A stretch of 64,000 nt of DNA from Humulus lupulus. Its lineage: Eukaryota > Streptophyta > Magnoliopsida > Rosales > Cannabaceae. Location: positions 27,595,107 through 27,659,106 of the forward strand of contig NC_084802.1 in the NCBI RefSeq assembly GCF_963169125.1. Direction: 5' to 3'. A program made the translations under genes and the position numbers. Under the pieces are notes generated by a model, which was given only the letters and a program-made list of their open reading frames with translations, was not told the DNA's origin and did no database searches. This document shows, piece after piece, positions 11,004 to 22,609 of this stretch; positions within the stretch are counted from its first letter, which is position 1, and each line of letters opens with the position of its first letter.

Positions 11004-14000
11004 TGTAACGCCCTGGATAACCAAGACCATTACATTGTGTGTTAATAAATGTGCAAGACTTGCTAACCAAGTCATTTAGTTGAAAATATGTTGCTAAACC
11101 ATTATTGAACTAGGGTTAAAAGATTTTGTTCATAAAAGATAAATTTTTATTTAAATAAGTGTTTGTTACATGGGATCCCAAAAATAAACAGGGTTAAAGA
11201 ATAGTTTACAAAATTTCAAAGGATATAAACAATTACAAGCCAATCTAATGGCAAAATAGGCATCTAGGGTCTCCTGTCCCTGTATCACCCCTCGGTCGTG
11301 GCGGCCAAGCAGCCGACTATGTACATTCCGCCCTAGAGCTCTCCAATTCAGGGTTGGTCCAGCTTACCCTTGCCTTTACCTGCACCACGTAGCACCCGTG
11401 AGCCAAGGCCTAGCAAGAAAACCATATAACAGAGCATGATCAATAATCAATAGTCAAATAATTCACAAGTCATCAATCAGATACTCAGCAGACCATAATC
11501 AATCATCCAGATAATAAACATGCCATAATCATCAGATTAATAATAGTAAACATATCATACAATATCCAGGGTCGACGTCCTTAGGCCGCACCCTCTGTTT
11601 ATCCCACTGACTCCAGCTCGCTTAGGCCGAGCTCACTATTATATAATTAACCTCAGCTACCAGTGGCCGAGCCGCGTCCTTGTGCGCTAATACTAATTCC
11701 AACACTCTTAGGCCATTTAATTCCATGTTCACATGGTATAATACCATCATATGACATTGCATGCAAGTATAGGGAACTCTTAGTCCCAACATAACCACAT
11801 AACCGGGTGTAGTTTTCTTACCTTAGATTTCGGGTGGAGAAAGTGAACTGATTCCGAGCACGATCCCTAGCCTCGAGCCTTGGCGACAAACCTAGTCACA
11901 AGAGTTATCGATAACTATCAACTTCCAGATCAGAAATAAAATACTTAAGGAACAACACTAACCTCTGAGACCTGAATTTATACTAAAGCAGGCAGTAGAA
12001 ATTGTCCCGAGCCCTAGCAACACCAAGAACTCCTCTAAACCTAAAACTCCCAGGCAGGTCGCGACTTGGTTCAGCAAGTCGCGACTTGCCCCAAGTCAGA
12101 GAGCAAGCTCTTTCACCAAAGGGGAGGCGGGTCACGACTTGGCCAAGCAAGTCGCAACATGCCCCCAAGTCAGAGAACTCCCATGGCCAGGAGGGCCACA
12201 CGCGCTGCAGTGCCCCCAGGCTGGGTCGCGGCGTGCTGCGAACCCAGGGAAAACCTGGGTTTTCCTCCTTCTTCTTCCAGCCAAACTCACCAATTTACCC
12301 AGAATTTTCCCCCAACTCCACACTAGACCAATTACGAACTTAGACCCATAATCACACATATTTTCATCCTATACTTCCCAGCAATAAAAACAGGAACCAA
12401 TACCTTAATTCAGCCACAAGAATCACATTACTAACTACTGGAATTTCCTACTCAAACCAACAACCAAAATTCATCATTCAATCCATGCTTAAAAGCTCAA
12501 GTTCAACCTAACCTACTTAGCAACAAAACCCAGAAATAATAAGAGATTAAGGTCAAAGTTTTTACCTCAAATTGTAGTCCAATTCTCATATGAGTTTCTT
12601 GAATGATCAGCTTCAACTCCTTAAGCCTCCTCCTCAATTAAACTTCCAAATTCACAGCCAAATGCCCCAAGTTCACAACCCCTTTCTTTTCCTTAGCTTC
12701 CAAAGCATACCAATGAGAGAGAAGAGGAAATCGTGAGGGAGAGAGAGAAAAGCTGAGAGTTTTCTATTTCTTCAATATTCTACTGCCTTCTCCAATAATC
12801 TAACATGAAAATCTTATTATATCCCTTTACTAACAAAATGACTACTTTATCCCTCCACACAAAGCTAACCTTAATCAAAACTAGGGGTATAACTGTCATT
12901 TGTTCCCAATCCCCACTAATTCCTCAAGTGTTCCTAATATTTACTGTTGACGCCGTTTTTCGTCAACAGATAAAAGAAGAGAGCACGTAAACAATTAAAG
13001 ACAATGGCCAAAAGAAACAAACGAATCAAACACACGGTTTTTTACGTGGTTCAGCAGTTAAATCTGCCTAGTCCACGAGTCTCTGTTATTAACCCCAAGA
13101 TTATCTCTGAACAATTCTTTAGCATGAATTCTACAGAGTTTTCTCTCAAGGATCAGAACTTCGGTCCTTTACAATGGTGCATGGCTTCTCTATTTATAGA
13201 GAAGGATGCAGAATACTATCCCACATATTTTGGGTAGTTACTCTTTTGTGAATAAAAATAAATGGCTTTAAATGCCTTTAATCAGATAAAAAAGGAAACG
13301 TCCCTGATGACCAGGGAATGCATAACTGACTAAATAATATCCCACGATTCTTGGGGATTTACATCAATAAATGAGGATTACTTCTCATGTTTACAATACT
13401 TGTAGATATTCAAGGTGGTTATAGCGTATCTCCAAGACTTTAGCATTTCAGGTTTCATGTCATTATGCGAGCCACTGACATCTCCCGAGCTAACGTTGCT
13501 TTCGAGATGGGATATCGAGCTCAAGACCCATGCTCCGAAGTTCCTGAAGATGAAGGTATTCTCGGAACTACCTTTCGAGATCGAGATCATTTCGAGATCA
13601 CCGCATTCGAGATCATATATCATACTTTGCAGGCTCGACTTACAATCCTAGATCACTCTAATCCTCACGAGACCATTTGTTGCGAACTCAGCTTTCGAGG
13701 TCATATTTACTATGGCTCGAAATCTGGGTATAACATTTACCACTTAAATCCCATCATCCAATTAGTCACCAATTATTTAGCCATAGTCTAATAATCTCCA
13801 ATACATCCCCTGAATTCCTGAAAATACCCTTAAGCTCCCCCGAGCCGGGTATAAATCCCTGCTGTGACTATTTTTCCAAACAGCTCACTAGGACCGTCTA
13901 GAGTCATATGCTGCAAATATATCCACATAATAATGTGGTCTCAACAATTTATCGCAAATAATCACATTTATGCCCTCAATTGGCCAAAATTACAAATATG

Positions 14001-14194
14001 CCCCTATAAGCTAAACAGGGCCTACATGCATACTAATACTCATAATCATGCATCTCATATATCCATATAATCATATAAGCATGCTTATCACATAATCATG
14101 CATTAACTCATTTAAATCACACATAAACTAATTATGCCCTCCCGACACTCTAATTAAGGCCCTTAAGCCTTATTAGTAATTTTGAGTCGTTACA
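11004..14194 (-). mobile_element. Solo LTR, family C copy 2, interrupted by a Tat solo LTR
   Basis: It has the same family ends as the element C LTR: TGTAACGCCCTGGATAACC at 11004 and GTCGTTACA at 14194. Without the Tat LTR and its duplication it is 2,395 bp. Flanks are ATATA (10999-11003) and ATATC (14195-14199), a 4-of-5 match in a TA-rich site, so the target duplication is probable but not clean. CAAGTCGCGACTTG-type words occur at 12057-12161. A predicted donor is at about 12565 and the CTTGCT(A)GGC...GTGCAG block at 11380-11425. It inserted into the interior of a relative, element C. Confidence 0.85.
12940..13740 (+). mobile_element. Solo LTR of a Tat element, TTTAC target duplication
   Basis: A 791-bp LTR (12945-13735) starts TGTTGACGCCGTTTTTCGTC and ends GGGTATAACA, flanked by TTTAC at 12940-12944 and 13736-13740. 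The TGTTGACG opening with an internal TTTTTACGTGGTTCAGC is typical of Tat LTRs as I know them. A TATA-like TATTTATAGAGAAGG lies at about 13190-13204. The right third is rich in CGAGATCGAG words. It is the innermost, and so youngest, layer of this nest. Confidence 0.85.
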
Positions 14195-17100
14195 ATATCT
14201 GTCCACAACCAATCACAGGAGCTATATCAATCTTAATCGTTACCTCGTCTGACCTGTAATCCGTGGCTTCCTATCCAATCGGCACAGACCTTCCCAAGTA
14301 AGAAATCAACTTCCAAATTAGTTTTCCCCTTGTACAGTCAAGGGTTTCTAACATGAATCACCCATTAAGTCTCACTGGATCTTGGTCGCAGGGTTATTTC
14401 TCTACAAACGGCCCAACACTCAAAATCCCTTACGCTATGCATTCATCGTTAAATAAATGTTCCATGTATACCGGCCATGATCCCATTCTTTCACCTACCG
14501 TGAGGCACAAACTATCATCCCTTCAGTCTATATCTGGGCGCGTCTCAGACTTGGATGCACCGCTTACAGTTTCATGTTTTAAACAAAGACAAGGTCCTTC
14601 GCATTAGCATTCCTATCCATCCATTACACATAGATTCCTATAACACAGGGTGTTAACCAATCCTTATTCTGTCTTCTAAAACAAAATTATCCATTCAGTC
14701 TAAATTTAAGTTCCCCTGCCATCCCAATCTTTGGTGTAGCTGTCTTTGAAGATACTTCAGGTAGTTGATGACATGTCCACCAATCTTATTGTGCCACTTA
14801 TCCCTCAGACGTTCTTCAGTAATTTCTTTGTGGCTTCTGATTGAATCTTTTCATACTTGATCTCTTCTCTTCCTATAGCGTGACCTTAAATACCCTTGGA
14901 GACATCGAAGCTAACACATTTTGGAGCCACCTGTGACCCTGCTTCTTTAGTCTTAGTATCATCAGTGTAGTAGTCGTTCGCATTCTGCTTCTAACTGGGA
15001 AGTAGTTCAACACATCCTTGACGAACCTGGATGTGACTCGTTCATATCGCTCCTATACTCTCTGCTTGTCAAAATTACCTATGTTGTTGAAGCATAAGTC
15101 AGTTAAGGACCTTTACTGATAATCCTTCACACCCCACTTGGTACAAGTAATAATTCCTGAAGACATTGTCCTGTCTTGTAACTGAGCATTTAAACTCTTC
15201 ATCCTTAACAGACGATGTCAACGAATCCCACGATATGATGCTCCATCTAATCCATCCCTAAGTTAAATAGTTCTTCAACTGAACCAATAATTCTATCTGC
15301 CAAACTAATACCATTCTTCATAATGCCCCTGATACCAAATCTGTCCATAGCCAAAACCTGAAGCATACCCAACCACTTCTTACATACCCATCTGAATCCT
15401 TACTGACCAACTCAATTTCCATTCAGTCCAACTAATATACTACAAGTGATTTCCCTTACAATCTATGGTTGTCCCTTATCTAACAAGTTAGCTCTCACTC
15501 AGGCCCATAAGAAGGCTCTCATATGACAAGCTCAATCACTTTCACTACGAACCCCTTTACTACATGTATTCCAATTCTTCTTTTAGAAGTTTCTAATTCA
15601 TCCCCATTAAGTACTAATATCTCAAGCCCCTTGTACAATAGCCTTGAGACATATACTTCATATCTGAATATGTCTTGGGACATACGCAACACCAACTCTT
15701 TCAGCTCATTATATAATCAAGAACGAGGACTATCAAGTCAACTAGTCACCTCCGAGGAACTAGCCTCAGGCTTTGAATGTAACAAGGCATTCCAGTCTTC
15801 CATCCTCTAATCTTGGGCAATCCCTAATCTGCCATAATGTAATGAACCATTCCATGTAGATAACGTGTCCTTACCTGGCATCTTTCCAGATGGCGTCTCC
15901 TGCTTCTGGTACATACTAAATAACTTCACTAGGCCTTATCACTGTCCTCATGATTATCCAGTAAACTAGACCCCTTCCTGTCAAAACCAAGAGCCATAAA
16001 ACTGCCAGGGGTTCTTCTTTTCTGATTACTGAGCATTTGCCCTTACTAAATCCCACAAATGGGAATACCATCATCTGCATTTCTTGCCCTACGACATTCA
16101 CGCTCCATACCTCATTCCTTATATCTTAAATAACATGGCCCTCCCTGCTGCCCAAGCACAGATGAGAATCTCATGCACTGGAGCGGCTTTGATGCTCAGG
16201 CCATCCCAGAGTTTAATCCTTAAATGAATCATCATTTCCAGCTACATCCACTTGTATCAACTTCCAAAGTGAATTGACCAACCCACCAAACTTATTGACA
16301 TATTATGTCGTTGTCTTACCATTCTAAACCAAGTTCATTAATTCATTAGTCTCTGCAGCTCCAACTACTTCATAGTAATCTCTTTTATCAAATCACTGTT
16401 CGAGTTCCTCCCAACCCATCATGTCAACATTTCGGGTCTAGGGTACCACTTCCCACTACTTTCAGCCATCCTTCTACCATAAATTCTTGGCACAGCTACT
16501 CTGTCACGACCTATCATCTTCATAATATCAAGGATGGAATTAGCTATGCCCATCCACTAATTAATTCTCGAGCAAACCCAAACATTTCTCAAAACTAGAG
16601 GATAATGCTTCTAAAGTCTTCGACACAACAATTATTATCTGTCTATACTCTCAAGTTAAATCAACACTGGTGCCCCTACCATCAAAATATACAAAGCAGT
16701 TCTTTCCCTAGCACAACCCATTGTTTCACCCATCTAATCTCCTTTATCAGAACTCACAGCTTTACTCACATACCAGCAAACGTTTGCTGCGACTTTCACG
16801 GGAAGATGGAGGATTCCAACCCTATCTATCATCTGCAACCCTCACTAGAACAATACCAGGTCCAATTAACCATTCTGAGCACATACAATATGAATTAATC
16901 TGCCATCACCGACTAAACCCCTCAGCCCTGATGTTCATATCCAGAACCATCCCATGGGCAGGTCCAAACACCACAATAATCATACACACATAAAGCATAT
17001 CAAACACCAATCTACATTACTATGCATTAGTTATCAAATTTCATTGCTACTAAATACAATCATATTCATCATGCTTTCCATATACCAACAAGCAGATAAA

Positions 17101-17404
17101 TCATATAAGTTCAATTTAAACAATTAACCACATGCAATCAATAGACAAATCATTATCCAAATATTCATCCGCATGCGATAGCAATGCTAAGCAACATGCC
17201 TCAATATCATCACACAGCAGTCAAGGGACAACCCTATCAGAATATCATGCTCCATATTAATCATACAAATTAATGCATTCATATTTCATTCAAGCACTTA
17301 AGCATATAATCTCATGTATTCAATTACAAAACCCTCAGTCAAGTTTGTCTTTAGCAGCAAGTGTACATGTCCAGCTAGTCTTTAGGAACCCTTAAACCTA
17401 GACG
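14195..17404 (-). pseudogene. Element C interior with Gag relic
   Basis: Mostly unreadable. On the minus strand, about 16450-16370 gives GWEELEQ.FDKRDYYEVV and 16290-15950 gives short Gag words and a trailing VWSVNVVGQEMQMMVF. These align by eye with the better preserved Gag of element D (52893-53243: DWKEFRQLFNERYYCDAAKT). The segment 14195-15890 should hold protease to reverse transcriptase but shows only dense stops. No gene here can be functional. Confidence 0.5.
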
Positions 17405-17416
17405 GCTTTGATACCA
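17405..17416 (-). other. Primer-binding site of element C
   Basis: On the minus strand, TGGTATCAAAGC lies 3 bases inside the end of the 5' LTR. It matches the usual initiator-methionine tRNA primer site TGGTATCAGAGC except for one base. It fixes the orientation of element C and identifies the right-hand fragment as the 5' LTR. Confidence 0.75.
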
Positions 17417-17419
17417 AGT

Positions 17420-17516
17420 TGTAACGCCATGGATAACCAAGACGGTTACATTGTGTGTTTAAAATAGTGCAGGACTTGCTAATCAAGTCATTTAAATGAA
17501 AATGTGATCCTAAAGT
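17420..17516 (-). repeat. Element C 5' LTR stub (97 bp)
   Basis: It follows the left LTR closely from TGTAACGCC for about 97 bp (both contain AAATGTGATCCTAAAGT), then switches without a boundary motif to Tat integrase sequence at about 17519. The other roughly 2.3 kb of LTR and the right target duplication are gone. Confidence 0.8.
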
Positions 17517-17518
17517 CA

Positions 17519-18508
17519 TAGACAGGGCTATTTTTGGCCGACGCTGACAAAGGACTCGATCTTGAATGTGCAGAAATGTGACAAATGCCAACGCTTCGCC
17601 ATAGTTTCCCGAGCAGCTCCCATTGACCTAACCATGTTCTCACCCCGTTTTCCGTTTGCAGTATGGGGAATTGACTTGATTGGTTCTTTGTAAACAAGAA
17701 AAGGAAGAGTTCGTTATGTGTTGTCGCCATCGATTACTTCACGAAGTGGGTGGAGGTCGAACCTTTGGCAACCATCACCTCGAAGAGAGTCCTGGATTTT
17801 GTCGTAAAAAATATCATATGTCGATTTGGGCTCCCAAAAAAGATCGTGTCTGAAAACGGAACTCAGTTCAATAGTGATCTTATAACAAATTTTTGTGAAA
17901 AATACGGCATAACCAAGAGTTTTTCGTCAGTAGCATACCCGCAGGCTAATGGGCAGGTCGAGGCCATAAACAAGACCCTAAAGGCAAGCTTAAAGATGCG
18001 ATTAGATGAAGCCAAAGGACTATGGCCCGAGTAGCTCACACAAGTACTCTAGGCCTATAGAACCTCACATCGAACCTCCACAGGACATACATTTTTTTCT
18101 CTGACCTTTGGAAGCGAGGCTATGCTCCTGATTGAGGCGCTGGTGACGACCCGTAGACAAAAGACCTTTGATCGAGATTAGAACCATGAGCTACTCAGTG
18201 CATCCCTTGATGTAATCGAGGAAAAATGAGAAGCGTCACAATTGCAACTCACCCATTATCAGCAGAAAATCACTCATTATTTTAACTCGAAGGTAAAAGG
18301 ACGCAGACTCGGGTTAGGTGATTTGATTATCCGGAGGGTGTTTTTGGAAAGCAAAGATCCCAAGGACGGTGTGTCAAGGCCGAACTGGGAAGGACCATAC
18401 CAAATCATGGCGATCCTGTGCGAATGGACCTTTAAGCTATCCCAGTTAAGTGGAGAAATACATCCACGAACCTGGAATGCCCTGCACCTCAAAAAGTACT
18501 ATCAATAA
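17519..18508 (+). pseudogene. Tat integrase relic (right part of the split Tat element)
   Basis: Coding resumes with RQGYFWPTL and the zinc-binding pair KCDKCQR (about 17519-17595), then GIDLIGS (first catalytic Asp, about 17670), a stop, and a frameshift into 17750-18034. That segment has IVSENGTQF, where the second catalytic Asp is changed to Glu, and NGQVEAINKT with the catalytic Glu. The C-terminal GPYQI-type domain is at 18242-18508 and ends HLKKYYQ. Together with 1146-5067 this is one element. About 24 residues of the zinc-finger region are missing at the element C junction. Confidence 0.85.
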
Positions 18509-19231
18509 TTTTGTTGTCTTCAATGTTTTTGGAATTATTGTTTATGTAAGGCTTATCTATAAAAGCCATTTCATTTTAATAACAATCAATTTTTCTGTTT
18601 TATTATCATAGGCTCACTTTGTAAAAGCAACCTAGAACATTTATAAGTTCTGGTTGCTTGGGGGGCACATAACCGAAGAGAGCTTTTAAAAGAGTTCAGT
18701 GTATTCGAATGAAATCTGAAACTTAGAGTTTGGAAAAATTGATTATTCAATGACTTTTAAAAGCTTAGATTTTAAAATTCCGAACACGAACTAAGATTGA
18801 GAAATTTCTAAAACAAAACCTCTAGAAATAACCAGGTTCGAGGCCTAATTCCTAACAGGTACAATGCTATTAAGCAAACTAAAACCCCTGGATACGACTA
18901 GGTTCGAAGCTTGATTCCTAACAGGTATACCATAATTAGGCGGGCAAAATCTTGGATACAACTAAGATATCGACTAAAATTAGTTAGTCGAGCCATCAAA
19001 ATTCTATCTCGATCTAAAGACAACCCCTAAGTTTTTGAGTGTACAAAAATCCAAGAATTCACAAACATTAGAAAACAATAGACTAAGGGGAACACGAATA
19101 GATGACAAATTAAATATGCATTCAAAAGCATATAGTTATCTCGAGGAGGGAAAAAACCTCGATCTGAGCTCGAAGGCAATTATTTTAATCCTTAGGGACT
19201 TAGTTACAAAATACAAAATAAAGAAAAGGAA
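18509..19231. other. Tat 3' noncoding region
   Basis: No gene is seen. A G-rich tract, CTTGGGGGGCACAT at about 18657-18670, follows the end of pol and resembles the polypurine-like tract of Tat elements. From about 18825 to 18970 there is a diverged direct repeat of about 70 bp: AGGTTCGARGCYTRATTCCT followed by AACAGGTA occurs at about 18834-18862 and 18900-18927. Confidence 0.5.
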
Positions 19232-20940
19232 TCATTGAGCTCCGTCGACTTGCTTGGAGGATGTCACTTCCTCGCCATCCCCTTCAGCAGCATCGGAAGC
19301 CTTGACGGTCTCAGAGGGTTCTTGTGAGAATCGAATCTTGAATTTGGCAAGATAAGGTTCCCAAAACCCTGGCTGCATGAAAGTGAAATTCTCGTCCTGG
19401 TTGAAAGCCCAGCACTGGTAAAGCATCTCCTCCATTGAGTTCGACGATTCGCAATCTCCAACCTCGCCTTCTCGGCCCCCTACTTGGCTTTGGCTTCGAC
19501 CTTTCCAAGCTTCTTTTTTGAGGCCATCATTCTCAGCCTACAGTTGGTCCAGTTGACGGCTCACTTCCACGACTTGATTCTTAGCAATTCGCTCGCCTTC
19601 CTGGGAAGTGGTCAGGGTAGCCTTTGCAGACTGCTCACTCTCCTGGGAGGAAACCAGGGCAGCTTTGGCGGACTGCTCGCTCTCTTGGGTGGCGATTAGG
19701 ATTGCTTGGAGCTCATCACTCCTAGCTCGAATCTGAGAAATTCCTCGGAGTTGAGCCAGGACAGACTGCAAAAGGAAAAGGCAAGTCAAGGTTAGTAAAA
19801 AAAAAGTAAGTAGAAAAGAAAAAGAAATGTTAGAAGAATGAAAGGGCCTCACAGTGAGATTCATTCCCATAGCAGACTCGAGAACATCTTCAGGAGTACG
19901 CTCCTCCATGGCCCTCAGATCCTTGACATTGGCTCTATACACATGGCCCACCATATGGTTCACCATCTCGTATACAGTCCCCCAAAACACTTCGGGGATC
20001 CTTGCCAGCTCAAGTGGCTTTACCGGGATCTGAACAGTTGGGACCTGAGCGGAGGGAGCTTCACCTTGGATCACTTAAGGAACCCAAGGGGGTACATGTG
20101 ACTGTTGTTACCGGGGGTGGGGGTTGAGCTGTTGTTGCTACTCCTGGGTTGAGCTAGCACCTTTGTCTTTGACAGAAGATCCGTTGGAAGTTCCATTCTT
20201 GGAAACATGTTTCTTTGGCACCCTGGGCCTTTTCACCATGGGCCCAGCTCCGGCCCTGCCAACCTTGAAGGCACCCATTAAACCCGAGGCTGAAAAGGAA
20301 CAAGCAGAAGATTCAAATACAAGGGATAGTTAGTCAAAGTAATGCAAAGATAATAATAGAGCATGAACCCTACCCTCCGAGCTAGGGGAGGAATCTACTA
20401 TGATAAGCTCAGGGTTATGAATTGGGCTAGGTATAACCTCTAAATCCTGGACTATCGAAGGTGGGGGAGAGTCTAGAATTATTATATCCTGGGTCCTAAG
20501 GGGTTCAGGCTCTTCTTCTGAGCTAGACTCATCTACAGACTGCCTAACACCGGGTGTTGTCAACCACAATGGTGCATATGGGGTAGCTATGGCCACAACG
20601 TATCACCAGATGATCCACACACTGAAGGAATGTTGTGTTCAGGTTCGGGTCAGACGGATGTCGACTAACGAGCTGATGGGGGTTGAAGGGAATTAGCCTA
20701 AAACTGGCAGTAGCCCAATCTAGTTCTCTATATGGGTTACCTTGGCCGGAAGTGCCAGCTGCTGCCCCTGACTCAACTCGCTCTGGATCAGGACTCTAAT
20801 CATCTTCAGGAACTCTCCTCTTACGCACTAATGATGCTATATCTTCTTTCTCCTTGGTGTCTTCAATGGCGGGCAAGACTTCTTGAGGATAAGGAAGCTT
20901 GGAGAGAACTAGAGTTGCCTATATAAGGAATATGATATCT
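19232..20940 (-). pseudogene. Antisense spliced gene (aORF) of the Tat element
   Basis: A long minus-strand coding region opposite to gag-pol, downstream of integrase. From the 5' side: a segment at about 20930-20600 (..PERVESGAAAGTSGQGNPYRE..), an acidic exon at 20596-20373, a GT-AG intron (20290-20372, 83 bp), an exon with basic KRPRVPKKHVSK, a second GT-AG intron (19766-19852, 87 bp), then a coiled-coil exon with the repeat SQESEQSAKA and a C-terminal segment ending at 19232 (WEPYLAKFKIRFSQEP). At least three stops and one frameshift break it. Antisense extra ORFs are described for Tat-lineage elements; their role is unknown. The 5' start is not identified. Confidence 0.65.
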
Positions 20941-21353
20941 AGGGTTTTCATAAGCCAGTCTCAATTGATTCATTGGGTAAGTGAAAACCTAGACAGTCTA
21001 ATCCTTTCTTGGCCACTCATTCTCTTCTTCTTCTCTTTTAGATCTCTATCTTATGTGTTGAGAACAAGCCCACACTAGTTCTAGGTTGATCAAAGGCTTG
21101 GTGAGGAAGGCTGTGTTGCTGATCTAGTTCAATCTCTTGATAATACTCTGCTACAGAAAGGAATCAAGGGTTAGAGAGATTGAAGGAAGGAGTTGTTCCA
21201 GTTCTGCTACGTAATGTAAATTTTTACTTTACTCTGTATTTGTATCAATTTCATAGGAGTATGTTCTAAGAATTTGCATGTTTGTTTGATAATATGTAAA
21301 TTATATGAAAATAAACAAAGATCCTGTAATATGTATTTCCTACACTTGGTATC
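20941..21353 (+). repeat. Possible truncated LTR end
   Basis: This begins with CTATATAAGG (20918-20927, TATA-like), contains a pyrimidine tract ending TTTTAG (about 21035-21040), and ends TTCCTACA followed by CTTGGTATC, which looks like an LTR 3' end in CA plus the start of a methionine-tRNA primer site. No matching second LTR is in the window. It could equally be Tat 3' sequence. Confidence 0.3.
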
Positions 21354-22310
21354 TATAATTTTTATTGATCAGATATGTTGAGACTAATTGATTTTGAACA
21401 AAGTAACCTCTTTTTTAGTTTAATGAAGTAACCTGGTACATGCAATTTTTATTAATCAAACATGTTGGGACTTGGTTGATTTTGAAAATAGTAACTTGGT
21501 ATTGTAAAAAGTAATCTCTCAGTTGATTCTTTGCTTTTTAACTTAATGAAGTAACCTCATACTACAATTTTTATTGATCAAACGTGTGAGACTTGATTGG
21601 ATTTGTGAAATAAGTAACCTGATATTGTAAAAAGTACATGTTAGTTGATTTTTTGCCTTTATCTTGTTGAAGTAACTTGGTATCTACAATTTTTATTGAT
21701 CAAACATGTTGAGAACTTAATTGATTTTGAAAAAAGTAACCTCTTTTTTAGCTTAACGAAGTAATCTAGGTACATGTTGGGACTTGATTGATTTTGAAAA
21801 AAAGTAACCTGGTATTCCTAGTATTGTAAAAAGTAACATATCAGTTGATTCTTTGCCTTTTTAGCTCAATAAAGTAACTTGGTATCTACATTTTTTATTG
21901 ATCAAACCTGTTGAGACTTTAATGATTTTGAAAAAAGTAACCTCCTTTTTAGCTTAATGAAGTAATATAGTACTTATAATTTTTATTGATCAAACGTGTT
22001 GAGATTTGATTGATTTTGAAAAAAGCAACCTAGTATTGTAAAAAGTAACTTGTCAGTTGATTCTTTGCCTTTTTAGCTTAATGGAGTAACTTGTTACTAA
22101 ACTTATATTGATCAACATGTTGCCAGTTGAGTCTCTGTATTTTTAGCTTGACAAAGTAACTTGGTACCTACAATTATTTGTTGATCAAACATGTTGAAAC
22201 TTGATTGGATTTTTAAAAAGTAAGCTGACATTGTAAAGAGTCCTCTATCAGTTAATTATTAGTCTTTTTAGCTTAATGAAGTAATTTGGTACCTGCGAAT
22301 TTTAGCGAAG
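21354..22310 (+). repeat. Degenerate tandem repeat array, about 120-bp unit
   Basis: Eight to nine partial units carry TTTATTGATCAAACATGTTG, then GACTTGATTGATTTTGAAAA, AGTAACCTGGTATTGTAAAA, and CAGTTGATTCTTTGCC. The ATTGATCAAA-type landmark occurs near 21364, 21450, 21571, 21695, 21896, 21990, 22108 and 22180, so spacing varies from about 70 to 125 bp (some units are truncated). It lies directly downstream of the Tat antisense gene. Tandem repeats in the 3' region are known for Tat and Ogre elements, so it may belong to the element. Confidence 0.75.
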
Positions 22311-22359
22311 ATTCAAAAGGAAAGAGAAGAATGGCGAATGACTGAAGGGTGCAAATGAC

Positions 22360-22530
22360 TTAGTCGACATGCTTGGCGTCCTTAATAGCATAGATTACTT
22401 CTCCAACCTTGTAAAAGACTTGAGCCTCTACGACCTTCTTTCTCCTTGCTCCCTCATCCTCCATTTCCCTCATCTTTGCTTTCGTTAATTCCTTATTGGA
22501 GCCTTCACTTGTGTTTTGTGTTTGGAGACA
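22360..22530 (-). pseudogene. Unidentified gene fragment, possible last exon
   Basis: On the minus strand a short frame gives EGSNKELTKAKMREMEDEG and ends YAIKDAKHVD with a stop at 22360. An AG that could be a splice acceptor lies just upstream (about 22530, ACACAAG), preceded by a pyrimidine-rich stretch. The charged, helical composition looks like real protein, but no matching upstream exon is visible and I do not recognise the family. It may be a captured or truncated host exon. Confidence 0.25.
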
Positions 22531-22609
22531 AAGAAAAATTACAAAAAAATAAAATAAAAATTTATTTGTATATTCTCTTTTACTCTTATTTTTAGTTAAT
22601 TTTTTCATT

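Larger units (their letters stand above)
5068..17516 (-). mobile_element. Tekay-like gypsy element C, decayed, nested in Tat
   Basis: Minus-strand element: the 3' LTR is on the left (5068-9747, interrupted) and the 5' LTR stub on the right (17420-17516), with a primer site just inside the stub and a polypurine tract just inside the 3' LTR. The interior is badly decayed; only a Gag remnant and scattered pol words are readable. Two solo LTRs (6209-8489 and 11004-14194) and a third nested in the second lie within it. The right LTR is cut to about 97 bp, and roughly 70 bp of the host Tat integrase reading frame is missing at the junction, so no target duplication is visible. Confidence 0.8.

Noticed and set aside
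12002..12359. Several overlapping frames on both strands at 12.0-12.4 kb
   Set aside because: They are produced by the GC-rich palindromic word cluster of an LTR, where stops are rare in every frame.
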